Source: DTU089 sp002440045 (GTDB taxonomy: Bacteria > Bacillota > Clostridia > Oscillospirales > Acutalibacteraceae). Taken from it: a stretch of 64,000 nucleotides of DNA. Of the stretch, positions 51,152 to 59,923 are shown piece by piece. A program made the translations under genes and the position numbers. The notes under the pieces are model-generated. The model was not told the DNA's origin. It made no database searches and worked only from the letters and a program-made list of their open reading frames with translations. The stretch covers positions 62,001 through 126,000 of the forward strand of contig CALABP010000081.1 of assembly GCA_937885695.1 (NCBI GenBank), given 5' to 3'. Each line of letters begins with the position of its first letter. Positions within the stretch are counted from its first letter, which is position 1.

Positions 51152-52641
51152 TCGACATCACCCGTCCCTTCAGTAAAGAGCTGTTTTGAAGAAAGCTTGC
51201 CCGAAAGGTATTCGCTCATTCTTTCGGTATAGCCTATGCCGAGAGCCTCTATTTTTTCCTTCGCGGTTTTAACAAGCGCCGAGTCGCCCTTTTCGGTTGC
51301 GGCAACAAGATAAACGTAATACATTGCGCCGTATTCGGAATAGCTAAGCCCTTTTTCGGTTTCTTCGAGCGCACCGTCAAAATCGCCTTTAAGAATATAC
51401 GCCATAGCTTTTTGCCTGTAAAGGTCGGCATTTGTTTCGTCAAGCTCAAGACCCGCGTCCGCTTCTTTCAAAGAGCCGTCAAAATCGCCCTTGAGCCTTG
51501 CGACATATGCTTTTATCACATATGCGCTTGTGTCCTCGGCGTTGTTTTTGAGCATTTCCTTTGAAAGCTTAAGCGCTTTATCAAAATCGCCGTTTTTAAT
51601 CTCCCCTACAGAAAGCTCATAGCCGTAAAGGCAAACATATTCGGGCTTTGCTTTTTCCATTAAAGAAATGTATTTATATGCGTCGCTGTCTTTTTTGCAG
51701 GAATACGCCAGCATATATTGCGAAAAGCGAACTATGCCCTCGTCATATTCCTTTTCGACGCCGTTACCCGAATTCTTTATTTCGTTAATTTCAAACGTTT
51801 TGCCGATAAGCGCGTCAAGCTCGCTCATAAGCTGTGAATAAAGCTTTTCGTCGGTTCCGTCAAAGCCCGCATACTTTTCGTCGCCCATAATGTTATAAAA
51901 CTCCTGAAGAGTTCCGTACATAACGACGGCGCTGTCGCGCATTTTTACATACTTTTTATACATCGGAAGCTTCACTTCAAACGATGTGAGCGAGTCTTCA
52001 ATTCTTGAAGCGGCTTCCGAAAGCGATTTTGCACCCGACGGAAGCGTGTTGTAAATATCTTCTGCGCTTTTTAAATTGAGCGTTTTGCACTGCGTGCTGT
52101 TTTTGTCAAAATAAGATATTGCGTTGTCATAATATTCGATTGCGCTTGTTTTTTTGCCCTCGGTATCGCTCTTTTTTGCAAGGCTGACGTTTTTATAAGC
52201 GGAATAATCCTTAGTAAAGAGCGTTATAGCCATAACGGCGCAAATCACGATAACCGCGGCTGTGATAAAATGCTGTATTCCTATCGGGAATTTTTTCATC
52301 GCTTCGCGGCACTCGGCGCAATATTCGTAATTTTCGGAGATACTCTTGTCGCGCCGTCTTTCTCCGCAGCAAAGGCAGAGCTCCTCTTCGGGTATTTCTT
52401 CTTCGTTTTCTTCGCACTCTTCAACCGGGTCAAGCTCCTGAATCGGCGGAAGCTCCTCGTCGTTTTCGTGTTCTTCGGCTTCTTTTTTTGCTTTTTTTAA
52501 TTCCTCTTCAAAAAGCGAAGCAAGCTCTGAAAGCTCTTTTTGAAGCGCGTCGTCCGCCGCGGCGTTTTCGTTCTTTTCTTCGGCAGGCGTGTTTTCTGCA
52601 TTCTTCGCCGTTTTAGCGTCTAAATCTTTTTCGTTATCCAA
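51148..52641 (-). CDS. Zinc-ribbon/TPR membrane protein
   Basis: 497 residues. An acidic, Glu/Asn/Ala-rich N-terminus (1-90) is followed by a zinc ribbon (LCLCCGERR...YCAECRE, two C-x-x-C pairs), a membrane helix (FITAAVIVICAVMAITLF) and a C-terminal region of tetratricopeptide-like repeats (GDFDKALKLSKEML, GDFDGSLKEADAGLELDETNADL and GDFDGALEETEKGLSY). The start is a TTG at 52641 with AAAGGACGG 6 bases before it. Likely a membrane scaffold; function unknown. Confidence 0.8.
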   Translation of the reverse strand: MDNEKDLDAKTAKNAENTPAEEKNENAAADDALQKELSELASLFEEELKKAKKEAEEHENDEELPPIQELDPVEECEENEEEIPEEELCLCCGERRRDKSISENYEYCAECREAMKKFPIGIQHFITAAVIVICAVMAITLFTKDYSAYKNVSLAKKSDTEGKKTSAIEYYDNAISYFDKNSTQCKTLNLKSAEDIYNTLPSGAKSLSEAASRIEDSLTSFEVKLPMYKKYVKMRDSAVVMYGTLQEFYNIMGDEKYAGFDGTDEKLYSQLMSELDALIGKTFEINEIKNSGNGVEKEYDEGIVRFSQYMLAYSCKKDSDAYKYISLMEKAKPEYVCLYGYELSVGEIKNGDFDKALKLSKEMLKNNAEDTSAYVIKAYVARLKGDFDGSLKEADAGLELDETNADLYRQKAMAYILKGDFDGALEETEKGLSYSEYGAMYYVYLVAATEKGDSALVKTAKEKIEALGIGYTERMSEYLSGKLSSKQLFTEGTGDVE

Positions 52642-52672
52642 AGAAAACCGTCCTTTCTATGGTAATATATAC

Positions 52673-52701
52673 ATTCTATCATCATTCACGGTGAATTTCA
52701 A
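52673..52701 (-). promoter_or_regulatory. Promoter of the zinc-ribbon/TPR gene
   Basis: Minus-strand TTGAAA (52696-52701) and TAGAAT (52673-52678) with a 17-base spacer. Confidence 0.6.
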
Positions 52702-52759
52702 ATAAAACAGAAATAATTTTACGGGGTTCACATTTTTTTTACAATCACAAGTGGATATA

Positions 52760-52939
52760 AAAATGGGCTGTAAAAAAGTCCAGACCGCAAAAAGCAAAGA
52801 AATGACAACTTAATGCTTTTTGCTATAAATTAATCTCACCCTCGGAGTACCTTTGTACGCCGTCGGGCAAGTACTAAACGCCGAAAACGGCGTTTAGCAT
52901 TCGATTAATTCATTCTGAACATTTTTCCTAGCCCATTTT
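52760..52939. mobile_element. MITE-like palindromic segment
   Basis: AAAATGGGCT at 52760-52769 is repeated inverted at 52930-52939. In the middle CTAAACGCCG-AAAA-CGGCGTTTAG (52874-52897) is a perfect hairpin. The left end GGGCTGTAAAAAA also matches, inverted, the right arm of the repeat at 52954-52985, so the true right end could be 52982. No coding content and no transposase. Confidence 0.45.
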
Positions 52940-52953
52940 ACGAATAAAATTGC

Positions 52954-52985
52954 GTGGGGCTGTAAAAAGTTTTTTACAGCCCCAC
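52954..52985. repeat. 15-bp perfect inverted repeat after thiT
   Basis: GTGGGGCTGTAAAAA and its complement are separated by two bases. It follows the thiT stop by 13 bases, but neither strand has a T-run after the stem; the T/A run is inside it. It may still end transcription, or be an end of the neighbouring repetitive element. Confidence 0.65.
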
Positions 52986-52998
52986 CGATAATTTTAAA

Positions 52999-53580
52999 TT
53001 ACTTTTGCTTTTTGTGCCTTATAAGCTTCTCGCTCGAAAGGTCAAAAATCAAGCTGAGAACGACAACGCCCACAACGGATATTACAAGCTCGGGCAACAT
53101 ATAGCTGCCGTTGTATTCAAGCGAATATTTCCAAACGGGCATATCGCCTGCATACTCTTTCCAGATTGTTGCGCCGCTTATGAAATGGCAAAGGTATCTG
53201 ATAAGCGAAACAACAGCCGCGCCGAGAGCTATTGCAACGGTTTGGTTTTTAATAACCTTTTTAAACATTCCGCCGAGGCCTAAGCACGAGAACGCCACTA
53301 TGTAGTCGGCAAAAATGAGAATAAGGTAAGCCGCAATGCCGCTTACATAAGAGAAGTTGTTAAAGCCGAACATCATTTGAATTACGCCGAAAACAAGACC
53401 TGTTTCCATACCCCACAGCATACCGTAGCGAAAACCTATGAGGATAATGGGAACCTGGCTGAAAAGCGTTACGCTTCCGCCGAAGGGAAGCTCAAATACC
53501 GGCAATGCCGAAAGCACCACGGACAAAGCGACCATAAGCGCGCTTTCGACAAGACGTCTGACTTTTTGCTGTTTTGTCAT
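52999..53580 (-). CDS. thiT: ECF transporter S component for thiamine
   Basis: 193 residues with six hydrophobic segments, the S-component fold of energy-coupling-factor importers. PVFELPFGGSVTLFSQVPIILIGFRYG and GATIWKEYAGDMPVWKYSLEYNGSYMLPE match ThiT, where aromatic and Glu residues bind thiamine. A TPP riboswitch directly upstream confirms the ligand. It needs the shared EcfAAT module encoded elsewhere. GGAGG lies 6 bases before the ATG. Confidence 0.93.
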   Translation of the reverse strand: MTKQQKVRRLVESALMVALSVVLSALPVFELPFGGSVTLFSQVPIILIGFRYGMLWGMETGLVFGVIQMMFGFNNFSYVSGIAAYLILIFADYIVAFSCLGLGGMFKKVIKNQTVAIALGAAVVSLIRYLCHFISGATIWKEYAGDMPVWKYSLEYNGSYMLPELVISVVGVVVLSLIFDLSSEKLIRHKKQK

Positions 53581-53592
53581 AATATTACCTCC

Positions 53593-53622
53593 AAAAAAAC
53601 CCCGCGGCTTTTGCCGCGGGGG
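53593..53622 (-). terminator. Riboswitch expression-platform terminator
   Basis: On the minus strand CCCCCGCGGC pairs with GCCGCGGGG, then TTTTTTT. It lies between the TPP aptamer and the ribosome binding site, so TPP binding presumably stops transcription. Confidence 0.9.
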
Positions 53623-53636
53623 AAATCGAAAGCTTT

Positions 53637-53726
53637 TCTTCCTACGGCGGCATTACCCGCATCAGGTTTATAGGGTCAGAAAAGGAATGTTTTCAATCTC
53701 AGCCTGCGTCCGCAAGCACCCCTGTT
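53637..53726 (-). promoter_or_regulatory. TPP (thiamine pyrophosphate) riboswitch
   Basis: Minus strand shows the THI-box elements in order: ACAGGGGTGC, GGCTGAGATTG, GACCC, then ACCTGATGCGGGTAATGCC and GTAGGAAG. It controls thiT through the terminator that follows. Confidence 0.97.
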
Positions 53727-53743
53727 TTTTATTTTATACGACA

Positions 53744-53771
53744 ATTATACACCTGTTTTTATGATTGTCAA
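53744..53771 (-). promoter_or_regulatory. Promoter of the thiT riboswitch transcript
   Basis: Minus-strand TTGACA (53766-53771) and TATAAT (53744-53749) with a 16-base spacer. Confidence 0.8.
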
Positions 53772-53780
53772 TATAGCTTT

Positions 53781-54497
53781 TTAAAGATTTTTTATTCTGA
53801 ACGGGATATTTTCGCCGCACATTCTGCCCGCAATTCTTACAAATGCAAGGCTTGCCTTGCTGTCATACGGCAATTCTTTTCCGAACGACGCGGCGCGAAT
53901 ATTTCTGTCCTCTGGAACAACGCCCAAAAGCCGCGCGCCGACCTCATCCACAAGGTCGTCTATGCAAATTCCCGTTTTGCTTTTTTTGTCAAATCTGTTT
54001 AAAACAAGCCTTATGTTTTTAATGCCGAACGTTCTCACAAGGGCGGCGGCGTTCCCCGCAGCCCTTATGCTAATCGGGTCCTGCGTAGAAACGACAATAC
54101 AGCTTTCGCACGAGAACGCCGAAAACGTAAAGCCGCGCTCTATCCCCGCCGGGGAGTCAAGCAAAATAAACTCAAAATCCTTTTCAAGGCTTAAAACAAG
54201 ACTTTTAAAATCCTCTTTCGTGCAGTTTTCTGGGTACGAAAGCGGAGCCGCCAAAAGATAAAGGTGCGGCGCAACGTTTATTACGGCTTTTTTTACGTCG
54301 CAATTTCCGCTTAAAACGTCGCCCCAATTATACATTGTTTTTTCGGCAACGCCCAAAAGCAGGTCAAGGCTTCTTACGCCTACATCCATATCAATAAGCA
54401 GTGTTTCTCTGCCGTGCTGTGAGAGCGTGCGCCCCGCAAATACGCAGAACGAGGATTTTCCGACGCCGCCTTTTGCGGAAACCACCGCCGTGCTCAT
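53781..54497 (-). CDS. minD: MinD-like septum-site ATPase
   Basis: 238 residues. The deviant Walker A motif KGGVGKSS, switch I DMDVGVRSLDLLLG and Walker B LLDSPAG define a MinD/ParA ATPase. It ends MCGENIPFRIKNL, possibly an altered amphipathic membrane-targeting helix, since the usual KGF-type tail is not present. No minC or minE is near. It follows the PBP2 gene by 14 bases in the mre cluster, as minD does in many Firmicutes. GGGGTG precedes the ATG. Confidence 0.85.
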   Translation of the reverse strand: MSTAVVSAKGGVGKSSFCVFAGRTLSQHGRETLLIDMDVGVRSLDLLLGVAEKTMYNWGDVLSGNCDVKKAVINVAPHLYLLAAPLSYPENCTKEDFKSLVLSLEKDFEFILLDSPAGIERGFTFSAFSCESCIVVSTQDPISIRAAGNAAALVRTFGIKNIRLVLNRFDKKSKTGICIDDLVDEVGARLLGVVPEDRNIRAASFGKELPYDSKASLAFVRIAGRMCGENIPFRIKNL

Positions 54498-54511
54498 ACT
54501 TTTACACCCCT

Positions 54512-56620
54512 TTACGGAATAAGCGTACCCGTTTTGCCGGTCTGCTCGAAATTTGTTTTTTGGCTGAAATAATAATTATAGACGTCAACCGCCGCCTTTG
54601 AAATTCCGCTGCCGCTGCCGACGTTTTCGGCAACTACGGCAATTGCAATTTCGGGGTCGTCATACGGCGCGTAAGAGATGAAAAAGCCGTTGTTGCAGTC
54701 CATCGTAACGCCCGAAGCCGTTGTTCTTTTAAGCTGAGAAGTACCCGTTTTGCCCGCCGCGTCTACTATGCAGTCTTTAAAGTAGTAAGAGCAGCCGCCG
54801 TTTAAAACAACTCTTCTCATACCGTCGCGCACTATGTCAAGCGTGTCATCTTTTAAATTAAGCTTGTTTAAAACCTCGGGCTCGGTCTTTGATATAACCT
54901 CTGACATATCCGACGAGAGCACCGATTTTATTATGTAAGGTTTCATTCTGTAGCCGCCGTTTGCTATTATCGAGCAATAGTTCACAAGCTGTATGGGTGA
55001 AAAAAGGTTATCTGACTGACCGATTGCCGCCTGAACCGTGTCGCCGGGGTTCCACACGCCGCCGCTCGCTTCGCGGTTTGCAATACTCGCAAGAGTACCC
55101 TCGGTCTCGGGAAGCTCTATGCCCGTTTTTTGACCGAGCCCCAAAAGGCTTGAATACTTGTTCATTTTGTCAATGCCGAGGTCTCTGCCCAATTCGTAAA
55201 AATAAACGTTGCACGACTGTTCAAGCGCCGTGCCGATGTTAAGATACTTGTGATAGCCGAGGCACTGAAGCGTAATATCCTCAATGGTGAAATACTTGCC
55301 GCAATAATATGTGCTGTCCTTTGTTATTACGCCCTCTTCAAGCCCCGCAATCGCCATTGCGGGCTTCATGGTGGAGCCGGGTGCATATGCGCTTTGAAGC
55401 GCTCTGTTCCAAAGCGGGCTTGCGCTGTCGTTTGCAAGCTCCTCATAATCGCTGAAATATTTCGTTATGTCATACGACGGATACGAAGCGCACACAAGAA
55501 GCTCGCCTGTTTTGACGTTCTGCACAAGTATTGCGCCCGCGCACTCAAAATACTGCGACTGCCTGTTTGTGGTAAGCATTTTTTCAAGCGCCGCATACGC
55601 AACCTTTTGAAGCCCCTTGTCAACCGTCGTTACAACGGTGTTGCCCTGAGACGGTTTTATAAGATAGCTTTCTTCCGGCGTGCCGTCTGAAGTGGTTGTT
55701 ACCGTTTTAATTCCGTTTTTGCCGCGCAGCTCGTGCTCCATAAGCGCTTCTATTCCGCTTTTTCCGTAAGTATCGTTAAGAGAATATGCGTTTGTTTTTA
55801 AAGCCGTTCTTTGAAGCCTTGTTAAGCTGTCATTTGAAAGCTCTTCGTCAAGCTTTTGTTTTTCGGCGTCGTATTCTTCGGAGCTTATTGCGCCGACAAC
55901 GCCGAGAATGTGTGTAAAATCAAGCGTATCGTCATATTCGCGATAGCTTACCGCTTCGGCGTCAACGCCCCTAAAAACAGAGCTGTTTTCTTTTATCTTT
56001 GAAACAAGCTCGCTTGAAATATCCTCGGCGAATGTATACTCGTTGGACTCCGAAAAGCCGAGATATTTCATTCCGAAGCAAACTGACGCAATATCTCTTG
56101 CGTCGCTTCTTTCATATTTATTGAGTCCGTAACGTTCAATAAGCCCGTCAAGGCATTCGTCGGCGGTGGAATTTACGCCTTTTTCAAGGTCGAGCATATT
56201 TTCGGAAGTGAGATATTGAAGCTCTTCCTTTTTTGTTTCGTCAATATAAAATGCGCCGTCCTTTTTTATCACGGGCAATCTGTCGAGCCATTTTGCACCG
56301 TCTTTTTCAAAAAGGTTTATAAGCGCATAAATAAGCTCGTTTCTTTCGCTTTGCTTTTTGTAAGAGGGAAATTCGGCGTATTTAAACACCACGGAATAGC
56401 CCTGTCTGTTTGTAACAAGCGCTTCGCCGTTTGTGTCGAGAATTTCGCCGCGCGCCGCCTTTACGGTCATTTGCGACACCGAAAGCGACGCGCCCGCCGC
56501 TTTATACTTTTTGCCGTCGATAATCTGAATTTTCACAAGAACCGACGTTAAAAGAGCGAAAACAAGGACGACTGCAACAACGCCCGTTATTCTTCTTTTT
56601 CTTCTTTGCTCAATAGACAT
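54512..56620 (-). CDS. mrdA: Penicillin-binding protein 2 (class B transpeptidase)
   Basis: 702 residues. An N-terminal membrane helix (residues about 11-32) is followed by the pedestal domain and the transpeptidase. The catalytic S416-T-M-K419 motif, SCNVYF (S-x-N) and KTGTSQ are intact. It cross-links peptidoglycan during cell elongation and works with MreBCD and RodA. The gene follows mreD by 27 bases on the minus strand. Confidence 0.95.
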   Translation of the reverse strand: MSIEQRRKRRITGVVAVVLVFALLTSVLVKIQIIDGKKYKAAGASLSVSQMTVKAARGEILDTNGEALVTNRQGYSVVFKYAEFPSYKKQSERNELIYALINLFEKDGAKWLDRLPVIKKDGAFYIDETKKEELQYLTSENMLDLEKGVNSTADECLDGLIERYGLNKYERSDARDIASVCFGMKYLGFSESNEYTFAEDISSELVSKIKENSSVFRGVDAEAVSYREYDDTLDFTHILGVVGAISSEEYDAEKQKLDEELSNDSLTRLQRTALKTNAYSLNDTYGKSGIEALMEHELRGKNGIKTVTTTSDGTPEESYLIKPSQGNTVVTTVDKGLQKVAYAALEKMLTTNRQSQYFECAGAILVQNVKTGELLVCASYPSYDITKYFSDYEELANDSASPLWNRALQSAYAPGSTMKPAMAIAGLEEGVITKDSTYYCGKYFTIEDITLQCLGYHKYLNIGTALEQSCNVYFYELGRDLGIDKMNKYSSLLGLGQKTGIELPETEGTLASIANREASGGVWNPGDTVQAAIGQSDNLFSPIQLVNYCSIIANGGYRMKPYIIKSVLSSDMSEVISKTEPEVLNKLNLKDDTLDIVRDGMRRVVLNGGCSYYFKDCIVDAAGKTGTSQLKRTTASGVTMDCNNGFFISYAPYDDPEIAIAVVAENVGSGSGISKAAVDVYNYYFSQKTNFEQTGKTGTLIP

Positions 56621-56647
56621 CTTTAACTCTCACAATCGCACGGCGGC

Positions 56648-57166
56648 TCAATACGTTTCTGACGGAAAACGCTTAAAAACCGCCTTAACAAGGTAATAAA
56701 AAATCGGAATTGCCGGCAGTGAAGCGGCAAACGACGGAATATAAAACAAAGCCGCGGCTCTTATTCCGACAACGCCGCCCGCTCCCACAAACACCAATGT
56801 ATAAATTATCTGATACACAAGAAGCGACGCCGCGCACAAAACCATTCCCGTGATAATGTTATTTCGCATAAGATGGCTTATAAGAACGCTGCACACGGCG
56901 CACAGTATAATAAGCAAAAGCGTGTTGAATCCGTCTTTTGCAGAAGATACATCAAGCAAAACGCCCGCAAACGCGCCGAAAAGCGCCGCCGCAATTTCGC
57001 GTTCAAACATCGCAATGCAAATAACAAGCGGTATAACCGCAAGCGGGCGCACCGAAAAGCTTCCGAGGACGGCGCTTGCACTGTTTTGCAAAAGCACCGT
57101 AAAGACCGTAACAAGCGCAAAAATTATCCGTCTCGCAGTCTTTTTTCTGCTGTCGTCATATTGCAA
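56648..57166 (-). CDS. mreD: Rod shape-determining protein MreD
   Basis: 172 residues with about five to six membrane helices; small, hydrophobic and located between mreC and PBP2, the canonical place. Sequence conservation of MreD is low and the identification rests mostly on position and topology. The start is a TTG with AAAGGGGGCG upstream. Confidence 0.85.
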   Translation of the reverse strand: MQYDDSRKKTARRIIFALVTVFTVLLQNSASAVLGSFSVRPLAVIPLVICIAMFEREIAAALFGAFAGVLLDVSSAKDGFNTLLLIILCAVCSVLISHLMRNNIITGMVLCAASLLVYQIIYTLVFVGAGGVVGIRAAALFYIPSFAASLPAIPIFYYLVKAVFKRFPSETY

Positions 57167-57196
57167 GGCACACGCCCCCTTTCAAAATTTTAACAG

Positions 57197-58057
57197 TCAG
57201 TCGGTAATTTCGCCCTCGCCCTGACCCTCAAACGATGTTATTACAAAAACATCGGTAATTTCGCCTGGCTCGTAAAACGGCTTAACTTCGGCATAATATG
57301 AAGCCGAAACATCGTCTGCTTCAACCGAAACCACTTCGCCGATTATAAGCCCGTTCGGGAACACGCCGCCCGCGCCCGATGTGCAGACAATTCCGCCGCT
57401 GACTATCGAAGTGGAGCTGTCAAGCCCCGAAAGCCTGCAAAGTCCGTCCCCGAAAAGTGCGTCGGAGCCTGAAACATAACCGTATTCGCGCGTGCCCGAC
57501 TCAAAAGCGCCTATGTTGACGCGCGGGTCAAGCACCGTTCTGACAACGCAGGTCGATGTGTTGACCTTGCACACAAGCCCGACGACATAACTGCCGTAAA
57601 TAACGGGGTCGTTCACCTTAACGCCGTCTTTTGAGCCTGTGTTTAAAACAAACGAATTATAAGCGTCCGCCGCGTCTCTTGAAATGACCGTTCCGTAGCT
57701 GAACTTGTAATCGGGATTGGATTTTTTTATATCGTAAAATTTCTCGTATGCGTCAACCTTTGTTTTAAGCTCGTCGTAATCGGCAAGCCTTTCGCGGTAT
57801 TCTTCCAATTCGGTTTTAAGCTTTTCGTTTTCGTCTTTATAATAAGACGACGAAGCAAAAGCCGACGACACATTCTTCATTTGATGTGAAATTGCCGAAG
57901 AAAGCTTTTGAAGCGGCGAAAAAACAAAGCTCATAACCGACGTTGCGGGCGACGAAGCATTGTGAGAAAACGCCGCGCACAAAACGCCTATAAACGCCAC
58001 CGCCGCCGTAACGACTAAAATTTTAAAGCTGTCGCTTTTAAAAAATCTTTTCATCAT
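57197..58057 (-). CDS. mreC: Rod shape-determining protein MreC
   Basis: 286 residues. One N-terminal membrane helix, a coiled coil (residues about 65-110, YYKDENEKLKTELEEYRERLADYDELK) and a C-terminal beta-barrel domain outside the cell (YKFSYGTVISRDAADAYNSFVLNTGSKDGVKVNDPVI). It links MreB to the elongasome. The start ATG overlaps the mreB stop by one base (TGATG). Confidence 0.95.
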   Translation of the reverse strand: MMKRFFKSDSFKILVVTAAVAFIGVLCAAFSHNASSPATSVMSFVFSPLQKLSSAISHQMKNVSSAFASSSYYKDENEKLKTELEEYRERLADYDELKTKVDAYEKFYDIKKSNPDYKFSYGTVISRDAADAYNSFVLNTGSKDGVKVNDPVIYGSYVVGLVCKVNTSTCVVRTVLDPRVNIGAFESGTREYGYVSGSDALFGDGLCRLSGLDSSTSIVSGGIVCTSGAGGVFPNGLIIGEVVSVEADDVSASYYAEVKPFYEPGEITDVFVITSFEGQGEGEITD

Positions 58058-59064
58058 CAGCCCTTCTTGTTAAAGCCGAGAAAATCCTTTTCAAGGCAAA
58101 TGCCCGTTCCGTTAACAACGCAGTCAAGCGGGTCGTTTGCAACCTTTACGGGCATACCCGTCTCAGCCGAAATAAGCTTATCAAGCCCTCTTAAAAGCGC
58201 GCCGCCGCCCGTAAGCATTATGCCGCGCTCCATAATATCGGCCGAAAGCTCCGGCGGGGTTCTGTCAAGGGTATAGCGAATGGAATCGAGTATCTGGTCA
58301 ACAGGGTCTGCAAGCGCTTCACGCACCTGTTCGCTTGTTATCTCAACCGATTTGGGAAGTCCGTCAAGAAGGTTTCTGCCCTTTATTTCCATTGCCGCCT
58401 CGCCCTCATACGGGTAAGCTGAGCCGAGTTTTATTTTTATATCCTCTGCCGAGCGTTCGCCTATAAGAAGGTTGAACGTTCTTTTTACATATGAAATAAT
58501 CGCTTCGTCAAAATTGTCGCCCGCGACCCTTACGGATTTAGCCGTGACTATATCACCGAGCGATATAACCGCAACCTCGGATGTGCCGCCGCCGATGTCA
58601 ACAATCATACTGCCCGTTGCTTCAAGCACGGGAAGCCCCGCGCCGATTGCCGCCGCCATAGGTTCTTCAATAAGGCTGACATAACGCGCGCCCGCACTTT
58701 TTGCGGCGTCGTGAACGGCGCGCCTTTCAACCTCGGTAACGCCCGAGGGAATGCATATCATAACGCGCGCCCTGTTAAAAGGCGAACCGCTTATTGCCCT
58801 TCTTATAAACTCCTTGAGCATATCGGAGGTCATATCAAAATCGGCAATAACGCCGTCTTTAAGCGGTCTTACGGCGGTAATGGAGCCGGGTGTTCTGCCT
58901 ATCATTCTTTTTGCGTCCGCGCCGACTGCAACAACGGTTTTCGGGTTTGTTCTTTCGTCAACGGCAACAACCGAAGGCTCTCTTATAACAATACCCTTTC
59001 CCTTAACAAAAACAAGCGTGTTGGCAGTGCCGAGGTCAACGCCTATATCCTGCGAAAACAACAT
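58057..59064 (-). CDS. mreB: Rod shape-determining actin-like protein MreB
   Basis: 335 residues. Actin-fold nucleotide-binding blocks are IGVDLGTANTLVFVKGKGIV, EPMAAAIGAGLPV, MIVDIGGGTSEVAVI and MLTGGGALLRGLDKLI. It forms filaments that guide lateral wall synthesis. It follows the znu genes by about 25 bases with AAAGGACTG before the ATG; its own promoter could lie within znuB. Confidence 0.97.
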   Translation of the reverse strand: MLFSQDIGVDLGTANTLVFVKGKGIVIREPSVVAVDERTNPKTVVAVGADAKRMIGRTPGSITAVRPLKDGVIADFDMTSDMLKEFIRRAISGSPFNRARVMICIPSGVTEVERRAVHDAAKSAGARYVSLIEEPMAAAIGAGLPVLEATGSMIVDIGGGTSEVAVISLGDIVTAKSVRVAGDNFDEAIISYVKRTFNLLIGERSAEDIKIKLGSAYPYEGEAAMEIKGRNLLDGLPKSVEITSEQVREALADPVDQILDSIRYTLDRTPPELSADIMERGIMLTGGGALLRGLDKLISAETGMPVKVANDPLDCVVNGTGICLEKDFLGFNKKG

Positions 59065-59089
59065 TTATATACACAGTCCTTTCAACCAA

Positions 59090-59923
59090 TCATTTTCTTC
59101 TGAACAAATATGTAACGAAAAACACCGCCGCAAGCAAAGTGACTATCGCCGCGCCCGCCGAAATTCCGAAATAGAACGAAAGCAAAAGCCCCGCGATACT
59201 GCCGATAAGCGATATTAAAACCGAAAGCCCGAGATAACGCCGCGAATCCGAAGCAAGATTTCTTGCAGATGCCGCCGGCAATATCAAAAGCGAATTGATA
59301 AGTAAAATTCCTATCCATTTTATTGAGAACATTACGACTACCGCAACAACAACGACGAATATATTCTCATAAAGCGCCGTTTTTATTCCCCTGCTTGCCG
59401 CAAGCTCGCGGTTTATTGAAATTATAAGAAGCTTGTTATAAATAAAGCACCAAATTACGATAACGGCGGCAAAAACAAACAGAAGCGCCAAAAGCTCCGA
59501 CGGGGTTATACTTAAAATGTCGCCGACTAAATAGGCGTTGTATTTTTGGAATCCGCCGCCGTATGAAAGCACCAAAAGCCCCACGGCTATCGAAGCCGAA
59601 GAAAACACGCTTATGACGGTATCCGCAGAAGAAACGCCCGCGTTTTTAACCTTTGTTATAACAAGCGCCAAAAGCACGCCGAAGGCTATAAGCGCAACCA
59701 TTTCGTTTTTTACGCCGAGCAAAACGCCGAGCGCCACGCCCGTTAATGCGCTGTGCCCCAAAGCGTCCGAAAAAAACGCCATTTTGTTATTGACCGCCAT
59801 CGTTCCCAAAACGCCCATAAGCGGAGCTATAAAAAGCACCGCTAAAAATGCGTTGACCATAAATTTATAGCCTGCCCACGAAAACGGCATTATAGCATGG
59901 AACGCCTCGTATATTACACTCAT
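59090..59923 (-). CDS. znuB: Zinc/manganese ABC transporter permease
   Basis: 277 residues with about eight membrane helices. The ABC-3 family segments SDALGHSALTGVALG and KWIGILLINSLLILPAASARNLA are present. It imports the metal delivered by the ZnuA-like protein. It overlaps the ATPase gene by 4 bases. Confidence 0.92.
   Translation of the reverse strand: MSVIYEAFHAIMPFSWAGYKFMVNAFLAVLFIAPLMGVLGTMAVNNKMAFFSDALGHSALTGVALGVLLGVKNEMVALIAFGVLLALVITKVKNAGVSSADTVISVFSSASIAVGLLVLSYGGGFQKYNAYLVGDILSITPSELLALLFVFAAVIVIWCFIYNKLLIISINRELAASRGIKTALYENIFVVVVAVVVMFSIKWIGILLINSLLILPAASARNLASDSRRYLGLSVLISLIGSIAGLLLSFYFGISAGAAIVTLLAAVFFVTYLFRRK

Larger units (their letters stand above)
52642..52998. other. 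Intergenic region of about 357 bases
   Basis: Contains the TPR gene promoter (52673-52701), a MITE-like palindromic segment (52760-52939) and a long perfect inverted repeat (52954-52985). No convincing coding frame. Confidence 0.7.

Noticed and set aside
52954..52985. Classical terminator after thiT
   Set aside because: The stem is perfect but not followed by a T-run on either strand, so it was listed as a repeat.
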